64,000 nt of DNA, from the NCBI GenBank assembly GCA_025094145.1, contig JALLLS010000006.1, positions 124,001-188,000 on the forward strand, written 5' to 3'. Position numbers and translations under genes: made by a program. Every line of letters starts with the position of its first letter. Positions within the stretch are counted from its first letter, which is position 1. This stretch comes from Spinellus fusiger. Lineage: Eukaryota > Mucoromycota > Mucoromycetes > Mucorales > Phycomycetaceae. The notes below the pieces were generated by a model that made no database searches, was not told the origin of the DNA, and saw only the letters and a list, made by a program, of their open reading frames with translations. Positions 1 through 11,199 of the stretch are shown here, piece by piece.

Positions 1-830
1 TGAAGTATGCTATGTGCGTGCCAGTACACAGACAGATATAACTGCATCTATCTAAAAAAAAGTCAATAACATCAACCTAGTATAATTGCATATACCAGGG
101 AATCTTGGATGATATTGTTCTATTTCTTTTATCTTGACTACATTTTCTTAAACAGAAAATTTGTTTCAGAAGTCTTCCTGCTTTCTATTATTTCAATTTC
201 AACTCTGACTTTCCAGTTCAAATAGTCATCTACAAGCTCGCATACTATTTTGAAAGGATGGCAATGATAAAGAGATGTTCTGGTTCTGGTTTTGATTGAT
301 CTTTTATAACATTTGAAAGATAGAGTATGTCTCTACCTACAGAGATCTGTGAAAAAGAAAGAGATATAGAAAAACTTGAGTTGTGCCTTGTTATCTAAAG
401 CACTTTATTCAATTTCAAGGTTAAAGAAATATGTTTACTATATCTTTTCAAGGCTTTGGTTTTAAACATAGCCATAAACTTATTTAATACAAGTTCACCG
501 TTAAATATAAGATTTCTTGATAACACACTTAAGTATTACAGATAGAGATAAAAAAAACTGTCCTTCTATAGTTAGTTCATTTAAGATTGCAGAAGTAAAT
601 AAGTCTCTCTAAAAGAAGGAAAACTAAGACACTGCATTTACAACTTGCTAAATAATATTTTATTGTTTGCTTTGGTGGATAATATTTGCTTAGAAAGCCC
701 CACCTCTTGTTTTTTGTAGAAATAAGGCATAATAATTCGATACATCAAGTGTACAGGTCTTTAATATAAAATTAGACGATGAAAGAATTAGTTGAACATT
801 TAAAAATTGATTCGATGATTGTGAATATAT
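1..830. other. AT-rich intergenic sequence, nothing recognised
   Basis: No reading frame of useful length, no RNA gene and no repeat that I can tie to another part of the window. It lies left of the decayed Fanzor copy, and homology to the flank of the 31-34 kb Fanzor gene fades out near its right edge. Confidence 0.5.
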
Positions 831-1376
831 TTTGTATAATAAAATCCAGGAAACACACTTCATTTCCACTTTTTAGATAGCTTACCTGTACCACGGGTTT
901 CTTTCAATCATACAGCCAAGGCTCAATCAATCACTGGCAAGGAAAAACATAGAGATGGACCAGAAGGTTTGATTTTCTATTGATTCCAGTTTCATCTTTG
1001 GTGTCATGTCTTCTTTTATGGTATTTACAAGTGTACTCTGAGTATATATCATTTTTACTTGAAAAAATTCCTAGGTTGAGATGTAATATCATAGATGTAG
1101 GATATATTTATCTTTGTGCTTCCATAGAGAGACATGTGTTGAGCAACTGGTAGTTTGATAAGAATATAAGACGTATGCATTATCTTTCAGTAGGTTGATC
1201 ACTCTTATTTGACACATGTCAGATGTGAGTCTTAATTTACCAGAAGCACTAATATCTCTGAATCTCTTCTTAACAAGTGATAAAAAGACTTCATGGAGAA
1301 AATCTTTGTTTATACAGTTATTTAAAACAGATCTATTCTCACTTTAGAGTTGATAGATCAAAGTACAATAGGTAAA
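830..1376 (-). pseudogene. Internally deleted, decayed copy of a Fanzor (TnpB-like) nuclease gene
   Basis: The segment aligns by eye with two separated parts of the Fanzor gene at 31.4-33.7 kb. Positions about 830-1070 match the 3' flank and last exon (about 31347-31600), including the same splice-donor-like TTACCTGT block. Positions about 1085-1376 match its N-terminal half (about 33190-33470). The roughly 1.5 kb between, which would encode RuvC-I, RuvC-II and the zinc ribbon, is missing. Point differences and stops are frequent, so no protein can be made. The deletion that keeps both ends of an element resembles a MITE-like derivative. It is clearly related to, but not a recent copy of, the 31-34 kb gene. 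Confidence 0.8.
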
Positions 1377-1559
1377 AGAAAATGGTTCAAGTTTTTGTTT
1401 TTTTCGACTGTTTTCTGTAACATGTTCTTCTACTTTTTTTATTATTATAAAAAAGATATATTCAACATAGAATGGAGACTTTAAACTTATATAAAATATA
1501 GATAAAATCAAAATAATAATAGACATAAGTTCATTAGATAAAAAAGTATAAGTAGCAGG

Positions 1560-2510
1560 TACTGCTATCCATTGCTTCAATGACAACCTTGTATCTCCGA
1601 GGCATGTTATCAATAAAGCTGCGATCTTTTCTATGAGTATTATTTTTGTCATTAGAGCAACAAGGCAGTCTATGGATATTGAAGAGTATTTCAGGCAGTC
1701 ATCTTCTTTTGAATCTCATGGTCCAAAATATCCTAAAAGTTATCTATAGGGCTTTGGGAAGACCTGTCTTTTATTGTGACCACACTCGTTTCCTTATTCT
1801 ATTCTTTTATCACCTTGCACTTATGGTTACTGGAATTATCTTCCTGAAGAAGATAACCTATTTCTGAGATCATTTCAGCTCTATGGGTCAGTTCATGAGA
1901 TTTTTCTTCCTTCAAGGACTCAATGTATTTAGGGACATCAATATTGCTCTTTACTGGACATAGAACCCCCACACCATCACCCTACCACTACCAAAAGTCA
2001 TGGTTGGCTTCACATTCTTTGGAAGTATCCCCAGGACTCCTTTTGGATGACTCTGTTGCGCTTATTGTTGGAGATGAGCTAGTAACTTGACTCATCGGTC
2101 CAGTGAGTAGGGTCTTTAGCCCAAGTAAGTCTTATTTTCATATGCTTATTGGTAAGATCAGGTTTATTTTCCATCCTGTAAGAAAACAGACCAAGTTTTT
2201 CTTCTTCTCATCTTCTGAAATATGACTATAGACACTTTGGTGGAATTCTTTTAGTGTCTGCAAAGAATCTCGAACCCCTTCTCGAGATAATTCGTTCTTG
2301 TCTCTCTCATTAATGAGTGATCTGGGATAAGGGAATTATTTAGCCTTGAGGTTACTAGTTTTTCTGTATCTCTTCGAAATGAAAGACACAGTTGTAAAGT
2401 CTACACCAAAATGATTGGCAATCTCTACTTGGCTGGTACCATCTATATTTTCCTCGTGTAAGATGATACAACAAGCAAAATAGTCACTATTATTCTTTAT
2501 TATAGAGAGA
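1560..2510 (-). pseudogene. Tc1/mariner-family transposase, heavily decayed
   Basis: Read on the minus strand, about 2400-2500 gives a helix-turn-helix-like segment (SQVEIANHFGVDFTTVSFI) typical of the Tc1 N-terminal DNA-binding domain. About 1560-1610 gives a C-terminal tail (MPRRYKVVIEAMD), matching the usual Tc1 ending of the form 'SMPRRIxAVIxAKG'. Between them many stops and frameshifts break the DDE catalytic domain. The element once moved by cut-and-paste into TA sites; this copy is dead. Terminal inverted repeats were not identified. Confidence 0.7.
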
Positions 2511-2639
2511 GGATTTTTTGTTTGTTCATTAGTGTTGGATAAGGCATATATATTATGAAAAAGAAAAGATTTATCCTGTGCTAATTATCTTGGTCGGAAA
2601 ATCAAAAACTTGCTAATATTTCTATAATTTACTGTATCT

Positions 2640-2990
2640 TAATCTAATCTTCTGCCGTGCACAGTTAAGTCTTTTGTTAAATGACGAGATCTCTGGCCCA
2701 GTTTGTTAATGCTGCTGCAAGCCATTGATCGAGCCACGTCTACTCAAGACCTTAAGGTAGAGCCATCAGCTGGTAGCTTGCTCATTGAGGCTGCTAATGG
2801 GTGTGTTGAGCGGGAACTCCAACGCCGCCATAGAGTGCAAAGGACTCCTTCAGCAACAGACTCTGTATCCTCACCTTTTCTCCAATCTCTCCTCTACCAC
2901 CCATTCTTATCTCGTTTAGCAAAGCCAGAAGCTGCTAGTGTAGTTGCTACATATATTCCCAGGATTGTTCGAGTTGCTCTAAGTATCCCT
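2640..2990 (+). pseudogene. Coding-like fragment of unknown origin
   Basis: A higher-GC stretch encodes about 100 residues in one frame (around SLLIEAANGCVERELQRRHR and IPRIVRV) with base composition unlike the surrounding AT-rich DNA. It has no clear start and runs into the tandem duplication that follows. I do not recognise the protein. The composition and setting suggest the 3' coding end of a transposable element whose tail is the duplicated A-rich unit at 2983-3620, but no catalytic motif supports this. Confidence 0.3.
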
Positions 2991-3620
2991 CATTGGATTT
3001 CGAATTGCCACAGGATGACGGTTATCTTTCTGATGTTCTGTTCTCCTTGCTGACATTATGGCCTTTTTGGATGTCTATTCTTAAATATCATTTTACCATC
3101 ATCTCTCATCTTCACCATTTTTTTCCCTCATTTGAGGTTTTATATTCTTATATTTTCTGTCTCCTATTCCTTTGCATTTACTTTTTCACTTTTGTATTTG
3201 AAGTGTTATATGTTTATACTTAATTTTTCAAACAATTTCATAAGGTGGTCAACATACCCAATGCGCTAATTGTACCTACATCCAAAATAAAAATAAAAAT
3301 TGAACTGTATAAACAGGACGTATCCCTTAATAGATTTCGAATAACCACAGGATGAAAGTTGTCTTCTTGGTGTCATATTTTTCATATTGATTTTATTATC
3401 TTTGGATTATTCTGTATCATGATTTACTTTTATTTACACTTTTTTTTCTTTTCATTTGAGACATTATCTATTTCTATTTTTTTTTCCCTTTTTATATTTG
3501 AAGTGTCTCTATACATTACTTTAAAATCTCAAACAGTTCTCATAGGGTGACTATCAGGTCCAAAGCGCAAAAAACCTATACAATACTCAAGAATTAAAAG
3601 AAAATACGAAAATACGAAAA
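2983..3620 (+). repeat. Diverged tandem duplication, unit about 337 bp
   Basis: Two head-to-tail units start with GTATCCCT near 2983 and 3320. Both continue with a GATTTCGAAT...CACAGGATGA block, a T-rich body with 'TTTGAAGTGT', and end in A-rich runs (about 3280-3300 and 3590-3640). The units differ by many substitutions, so the duplication is old. The A-rich ends resemble tails of non-LTR elements. Confidence 0.75.
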
Positions 3621-3639
3621 TACGAGATAAAAATTAAGT

Positions 3640-6600
3640 GAATAAGTTCTAAAAAGCTTAAAGATACTACTAACTCAATAGGTGTTACCAAACTCATAAA
3701 GTTTCTTACTGTGTTATTATGCATAGATTAAAGACGATAGTGCTCATAATCGTGCCCTGTATACATGTCTTGATGAGATTTTCATCACGTTTCTCTTGAT
3801 ACTGAGTATATATTATTTTTATCTCAATTACATGAAAAAAAAGTATACATTTGTACTCTGCAAAGATATTTTAGTACAATATTATTAATAATCAATGCAT
3901 TCAAAATGGATTAGTTAAGGGTTCTTTCTTTTTCTTTCTTTTCAAAAGATAAAATAAAATAAATAGTATTGATTTAACAAAAAATATCATTTATATTTAA
4001 CACTAATTAAAAGTAAATATTCTCAGAAAAGTAAATCTTTAGAAAGATAAGAAAGATAACATTGTTTCTTAAAAAAATGGGCTTATTTATTTCACGGATG
4101 CCAATACACTCAAGTTCAAACATTCTAAGAATCTGTACAATAGCTCAAAACAAAAATATCATTCTCTTTATAAACTTTCATCTATTTCACTATTAAGTGT
4201 TTATAATAATATCCTGTCTCGAAAGTCTTTACTTATGCTAGTGTAAAGATTTGAATATATAAACAGATTTTTGTTGTATTTACTAAGCACATATACTTTA
4301 TTTAATGAAATAAATGTCCCCGATACATAGCCACAATACTGTAGTTAATTTACTGGTCCTACTACCAAAAATACCATTGTCTATTTACTTTTTACAACAA
4401 AGCGCTGCTGGGTTCTATGATACTTTCGGCTAAATGAGAAAACATAATGATACTTCTTTTAATAAATTTCTTTAGTTTTCTATAAATAAATATATATATT
4501 TGTGTTTGTGTGTTTGTTTGTGTGTGTGTGTGTGTTTTGTTTGATAGTTGTTCATTTGTTTATGTCTGACTCAGCTTGAGGCTTGGAGACAAAAAAATTG
4601 GTCATAATAAGATTACTGTTAATGACAAACAGGACTGCATCAAGAATAAAAACTCGGTCGTGTTCCTAGATTGTAAATAAAATGCTATTAAAGAGTGAAG
4701 CAAAGGAGAAGGAAGAAAATTGCAAGGGAAAATTATTTCCCAAAAATGTCTAATGCAAGAGATGTGCTATGACTCAAATTTGGCTAAGTGTTCATACAGA
4801 AAGTGTACCTGAGTGTCATTGCACAAATTGTATCGGTGTTCATTTGAATAATTTGCATTATGTTCATGCTCTTTAAACTCAATAAAACAGTTAATACACA
4901 ATCATGATATGTGTGTAAACCAATATACTCATTAAAGAATATAAGCAGTATTCCTCCAATGGAAGGTACATATCTAGTAACTCAATACATTTTATTTTTA
5001 CAGGTAATATAGTATAGAGTTGTAAATTTTCCATTTTTCCAGTGAAGAGTATTGGTGTGAATATTCTCAATTAAAGTTAGTCTGTGAATTTGAGAAAGTA
5101 AATACTATGCTATTTTTCTTTAACAATTAAATATTATAAGCATGAAATTCGTAATAAATGCAACACATAATACACTTAGTTTTCCATGAAGCATTTCTCA
5201 GTTTTATTACACAAACAAATAAACTGGTATCTTTTCTGTATCAGTGTAAATTCTATTCAGTCAGAGTAATAGCTATTATTAAACCGATAATAAATAATAA
5301 ATAAAACCAATAATAATATATATGTGGGGAAGACTAGACCTATTCTTTTTAATCATAGTTAATTAAAACTCTTCATTTTAATGAGCAGTACCAACCATCA
5401 TAGACAATATAGTGTTTCTGAGAAATGTGTATCCGATATTAGAAAAATGCTTCTATAGTCTCTTTAATAAGTAAATAACACCAGAGTAATATTGGTGTGC
5501 AATACTGAATCATTTTTGATGGCCAGTATCCCTTAATTCGTGTTACTGAACATCTTTCTTGAGAAATAAGTCATTTTCCCATATTTTACAGAAATATAGA
5601 GTGTATGAATGCTATATCTTTGCATAGATAACTCATACCACCAAGATTTTCACACAGTTCCCCAGTGTCTTACTCCAAATCATGTATTAAAGAAAGAATA
5701 GAGTTTCTCAAGGAGATTAGGCTATTAAATAATGTTACACGTAATAAAATACTAATTAAAATAGAATAACCAATCCATTTTCATAAAAAGTTAATGAATC
5801 AGCCGGACAAATCAAAGACTATTCCATAGTCGAATGAAAAACCAACTGTAGCAAGATATTGAAAAAATACTATGGTAAGACTGTTTTTTTTGTAAGACCC
5901 TGAGGATTTTTCAACCCAAATCAATAATTTTTTTTATTTTTTTTAAAAAAAAAAGAAAGAAAAAAAAAGATAATATCTAAGGATTCAAATTGGCTTTGAG
6001 TATTTGCTTGAGAAGTTTTAACAGATATCAAATGATTCTTTTTATTCAATAAATTGAACTGTTCATTTGATTTATAATACATATTATATTGCTACTTTTC
6101 TTAGAAAATCAATTAATATCTCAATGTAGATGTGTTTTGAACCTTCTAACCAACCTTAAGATTGAGTACAATCAAGATTTTATTATTGAACACCAAGCTA
6201 TACCGAAAACTGGGTACATTGATGATTTATTACCATGAAAACATGATTAACTTTAAATTATTCTTCATGAGAATCATGCATGGAGAAATCTTTAATTATT
6301 TTTAATACTGAATACAATCAATGCACATTGTTGGGTGTCACAATTCTCTACATAATATTTTCAATGATGAAAACAAAAAGAAAGGTTTACTAACTCAACT
6401 AATTATATCTAATTCGGTTGATTGTGTAGCAGCGGATAAAAGATACCAAAATGGCCATTATAGAATGAGGTTTCTATTCCTTGGTAATTGCAAACAGTGA
6501 CTGTATTTACTTAATATAAATCAATATCTAAATATTATCCATTAAACTAATTGTATTCTTACAAGTGTATATGATATGATTTATATGCAACAAAGAGATA

Positions 6601-7020
6601 TCAGTCAATAGTTAATTTTCAGTATAAGAATGATACAATATTCATCAACTCCATTTTAATGAGTAGTATTTTAACTATTGGTTCTGGATAGCACCAACAT
6701 AAATGTAAATTAGATTCCATGAATATGTTAGTTAATTAATTGAAAAAGCATTGACATACATACCCATTTCTTTTCAATATATCAGAAGTAGACATGCTTA
6801 GTATGAATTTGCATTAAGATTCTATGTTTCTCAACCTGGGAGTGAAAATCGCATGATTATCGATCGTCATCTATTCACACTTCTATGAGATATGATGCTT
6901 TGTAATTTATTTATTTTAATAAAAATCTATTTGACTATAAAAAAGTATACACTTTATGGACAAATTAATTCCATATCCCATTCTTTCCTTTCTGCTTTGC
7001 CTAAATATCCACTCATTTTC
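3640..7020. other. 3.4 kb AT-rich gene desert upstream of the GH81 gene
   Basis: No protein, RNA or mobile element recognised. It contains a T/G-rich simple repeat near 4490-4550 and homopolymer A/T tracts near 5930-5970. A TATAAAAAA sequence near 6937 lies about 85 bp before the GH81 start and may belong to its promoter. Confidence 0.55.
4490..4550. repeat. TA/TG microsatellite
   Basis: A short TATATA run passes into interrupted (TG)n and TTTG units. Simple-sequence repeat with no nearby gene. Confidence 0.85.
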
Positions 7021-7025
7021 TTTTG

Positions 7026-9353
7026 ATGTGGCTGAATAATAAGGTTCTCCTAATAGGACTGACTCTCTTTGAGATTTCCAGTGCTGCGGTCATTAATTTT
7101 GATGACTCTTTCTCTGGTATGAATTCTGGAAATTCAACCCACCACACTTTTGCAAAGAGACTCTCCCCAATCTCCACCGAAGCACCTCCAAATGTGTTCG
7201 AGAAAATAACCCATCCATGGCCTCCTATTTATGCCGATCCTAACTTCCGAAAGCCGGTACCTACCAATTCATGGATTGGTAACCTCTTCTATCCAAGCAC
7301 AAATGATGATGCCCCTACTACTCCTGATCCCTATGTTATTCGTATCCTTGACGATGCTGGTGGCCCAAGAGGTCTTTCTATTTCTCAGGCATCTAACAAG
7401 GTAATTAGGTCATACGATTGAATTATGAATTACATTTTTCTTAAAACAAACACATGTCATAAATAGATCTTTGGATCCTACCAGCAATCAAACAATGTGC
7501 CATCATCTCCAGCTGGTTTTATGATCAACCCATTTGTTGTTGATCTTCGATTCACTGCAAAAGAATGGGTTAATGTTCGACCTAAACCTCTAGTTACTGC
7601 TTGGGATCACGTCAGTGCCACTTTGAAGCTCTCTTCCAATGACAACCAAAACATAGTGTTTCCATTGACGCGTGGCATGCCCTATGTTACCGCTAAATAC
7701 TCTGGATTAACACCTCAATTCTTCACTCAGCATGCAATTATCAATGTTGTCTCTGAGGGTACAGCTGGTGCCGATGTCTACACTGGAAAGAAGTTCAAAC
7801 TTTCTTTTAACAACAATCCTACCAGCACCTATGTGATCTATGCTCTTGGTGATAAGCCTCTTTCTCTTCGCAAGAACGGAAACAATAACATGATAGCCAG
7901 TGAGCCTTACAATGGTGTTATTCGTGTTGCTAGAATTCCCAACAATGCAGCTGAATCAACCTTGGACAACTACCGCGATGTGTGGGCTACCAGTGGAAAA
8001 ATTACAACAAGTGGTGATAGTAACAATGCATCTTATGGTATTCAATGGAAGGTTGAAGGCAATGCCAATCGTGGAGTTCTTACATACGCCTACAATCACC
8101 ACATGGATTCTCTTACTGCCTCTGTAAAGAAGACAACATTGACTCTTGAGTCTGCCACCAAAGGTACCATGACAGCTGTTATTGGTAACACCTGGACCCT
8201 TAATGAACCCACTATCAGCAAAGTCACCTGGCTCCCTCCTAACCCTGCACCAGCAGCCCCTTCAAGAAGTGATATTTTAAAAGTATTAAGAGATGATGTC
8301 AACAAAGACTATGTACCAGAGACTCAAAAGAATGATATCTACTTCTCAGGAAAAGGTTTACAGAAAGTCGCTATGCTTGCTCTGATCTTGAACAAGCCTG
8401 AAACTCAACTCTCTGACCCTGCTCTTGCTCGCACTGCTCTTGACAAGCTTAAGACTTCTTTCACTCCCTATCTCGAAAATAGACAGGGATCTCCATTCAA
8501 GTATGATAATTTGTACAAAGGTATTGTTGCTAGAGCCGGTTTGCCTACAAGCATGGGTGGTAGTGGCAACCCTGGTGCAGAATTTGGACACTCTTATTAC
8601 AACGATCACCATTATCACCAAGGCTATATGGTTGTTACAGCTGCTGTTACTCATCATCTCGATCCCAATTGGAGAACTGCCGAAATCAAGAAGTGGACTG
8701 AGACTTTAATCCGTGATGTCAACAACCCTGCTGATGAAGATCCTTACTTTGCTTCTTACCGTTGTTGGGATTGGTTTGCTGGACACAGCTGGGCTAGTGG
8801 TATTAAGATCGATGGTGCCATGGCTGGCCGTGATCAAGAGTCTGTTCCTGAATCCATCAATTTCTATTGGGGTGCCAGACTCTGGGGTATTGCTACCAAC
8901 AATCCAGATATCTCTAACCTGGCTGCATTACAATTTGCTATTTCCAAGCGTACAAGCTATGAATACTTTTGGTTTTTGAACAACAACAGAAACAGATCCA
9001 AAGAAATGATCAAGAACAAAGTAGCGGGTATTTACTTTGAGCAAAAGATCGACTATACCACTTACTTTGGAAGATACCTTGAGTATATTCACGGCATTCA
9101 GCAGCTCCCAATGACAGCTGCTTTGGCTGATGTTCGTACCAAAGAATTTGTTACTGAAGAATGGAATCAAGTCCTTGGTCTTGCTATGGGTGGTATTACT
9201 AGCTCTTGGGGTGGTGTTCTCTGGCTCAATTACGCATTGATCAACCCCTCTGATGCTTATGTCAAACTCAGAAATCATCCTTTGGACGATGGACAGACTC
9301 TTTCTTACTCTCTCTACCTTACTGCCACAAGACCCGGATTTCAAACACGTTAA
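7026..9353 (+). CDS. Secreted GH81 endo-1,3-beta-glucanase
   Basis: The enzyme hydrolyses internal beta-1,3-glucan bonds of the fungal wall. Exon 1 is 7026-7400 and exon 2 is 7467-9353, joined in phase 0 by a 66-nt intron (GTAATT...AATAG). The product is about 753 residues, within the family's usual range. The first ATG (7026) opens a hydrophobic signal peptide ending near SSAAV. Family GH81 is shown by the N-terminal [14 protein letters not shown] block, by NDHHYHQGY with its acidic residue, and by [16 protein letters not shown] carrying the catalytic carboxylates, then the conserved [12 protein letters not shown] near the C-terminus. No membrane anchor follows, so it is probably released into the wall or medium. 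It stands alone between a gene desert and transposons. Fungal GH81 enzymes serve in cell separation, spore release or wall remodelling; which applies here is not visible. Confidence 0.95.
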
Positions 9354-9359
9354 CTAGAG

Positions 9360-9907
9360 CAATATATCCTGGCAGAAAGCTCATGATTTCTCCTTTTAAA
9401 TTAAATTGATATACATATATGCTCATACATTACAGCAAGTTATGTACTTCTATATTTAATAAATCATTCTATGGTAATAAATTCAAATTATTATTATACA
9501 ATTATTACCGTCATTTTTATAGTAATATGAATGAACAGACTCTCTGCTATGCTTTTGAAAGTAATAAAAAGATGTATCTTTTAATTTATTCAAATGAAAA
9601 TTTAAAAAGAAAAAAAGAAAAAAGAAAACAGTTTGTTAATTATTTATAAAGTGATAAGACAAAGGAAGTAGTTTGTCTTAATTTTTGCATACTATTTATA
9701 CCAAAATATAACATACTATGCTCTCTCTTTTCTTATAACACTACTTTTATATATAATATTTATTTTATTCAGCACTTTAAACTTCTTCTGAATAACTTGT
9801 GATATTTATGGAAAAGAAACTCACATTGAGATATGTTTAGCTATTCTATACTAGGTGCTTGAATGAAGTAAAATATCAAAAAGTACAATACTCTCTCATT
9901 GCCAGTA
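9360..9907. other. Intergenic, 3' side of the GH81 gene
   Basis: AT-rich sequence with A-rich runs near 9600-9650 and no gene recognised. It ends at the TA dinucleotide that flanks the inverted-repeat element starting at 9908. Confidence 0.5.
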
Positions 9908-11193
9908 CACACCAGGAGATTTTCCGGGATATATAAAGAAATATACTGAGAATAAAACCGCAACATTCTTATGATTGGCCAATGTGTTTTAAAATGCTTT
10001 TTCGCTGTCTAAATGGGCTATTTCAAACTCTACCTGCCTGTTTTAGCAATAGCTACTGACTTTGCAATTGAAAAGTATAGAATTGGCTGTAAAGACAAAA
10101 AATAGAACAAGAATCCACTTAATATTACAACTTAGTCACTGCATTTATTGTTTAACATAATGTGTTAACTATAAGCCCATAGTATTTTCAGTATAACACT
10201 GCTTAAGAAAGATGTATTATAGAACACACTGAATTAACTCTAGTGGTCATTGTCCATAAAATAGAACCAAACTTACTTATATTAAGAACTGTGTATTTAT
10301 TTATTGACTCAATATCTATAATCACCTCAATTATTTCATTGTAACTGGTATTAACAATAGTACTTAATGATAACAAAGTACTTAATGATAACAAAGTACT
10401 TAATGATAACAAAGTATTGTTTTTAATACTGTCTTTTAGACACAAGGTAAATAGAGTGTGAATTGTTTGAATTGTAAGTTCAACTTGTGGATTTTGACTT
10501 GTGAATTTGATGAGTGGAGGCTAAAGTGTAATAGATCACCACAATAGAGAAAGGAAAACTATTTGTTTTGATATTCCCCTCCTTTTGTTATTTCTCACAC
10601 TGTCCATGCAAATTAACACCTAAGTACCCGTCAAGATGAACATAAACAAACAAGGTAATGTGCCATTATTAACAAAGAAAAACAATAGAAGGAGGTGATG
10701 GACACCATCAAAGACTATTCTTAAGGTAAAAAGGGTAAGCAGTGTCTTCATCTGGGCTTGAGTTCATTGTATTCCACAAGACACTCAATGTATTGCTATT
10801 AGGCAAGTAAAGACTCCTTTCAAGTCAGTCCCAAGTAGTCTTCTATACTGTCTAGGGTGTCTAGGGTATACTCCTGAGCATAGTTATCTATCTCCCAAGG
10901 ATAAATCACAAGGCTTTTAGGGTATAGATTATATTGCTATGAGGGAATGCACTTGGGCAGTAGCTATAGTCATACTATATCATTAGCTATACTATTATAA
11001 TAAACAATTTTATTCATAAGCAATATATTCCATTGATAATCCAATTTGATATTGAGGTATCCACAAAAGGAAATATTATTTTTGATATCCACAAACCTTT
11101 GATTTTAAACACAGATACATAAAAGGGAATTTTTATTATGACGTAAAAGGAAGGAGATATCACCGCTTAAAGGCCAGAAAATCTCCTGGTGTG
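9908..11193. mobile_element. TA-flanked terminal-inverted-repeat element, copy A (about 1.29 kb)
   Basis: The left end reads CACACCAGGAGATTTTC and the right end GAAAATCTCCTGGTGTG, an inverted repeat of about 17 bp, with TA on both outer sides (9906-9907 and 11194-11195). The body has no reading frame of useful length, so this is a non-autonomous, MITE-like element. TA target duplication points to mobilisation by a Tc1/mariner-type transposase, an inference. Related copies lie at 36496-37407 (inverted), 38183-39417 and 49495-50405. The right end sits directly against the 5'-truncated Gypsy element. Confidence 0.88.
10362..10416. repeat. 18-bp minisatellite, three copies, inside element copy A
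   Basis: The unit TACTTAATGATAACAAAG is repeated three times without change. Copy B of the same element has a single diverged unit at the matching place (near 38642-38660), so the array expanded after the copies separated. Confidence 0.9.
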
Positions 11194-11199
11194 TAGGCC

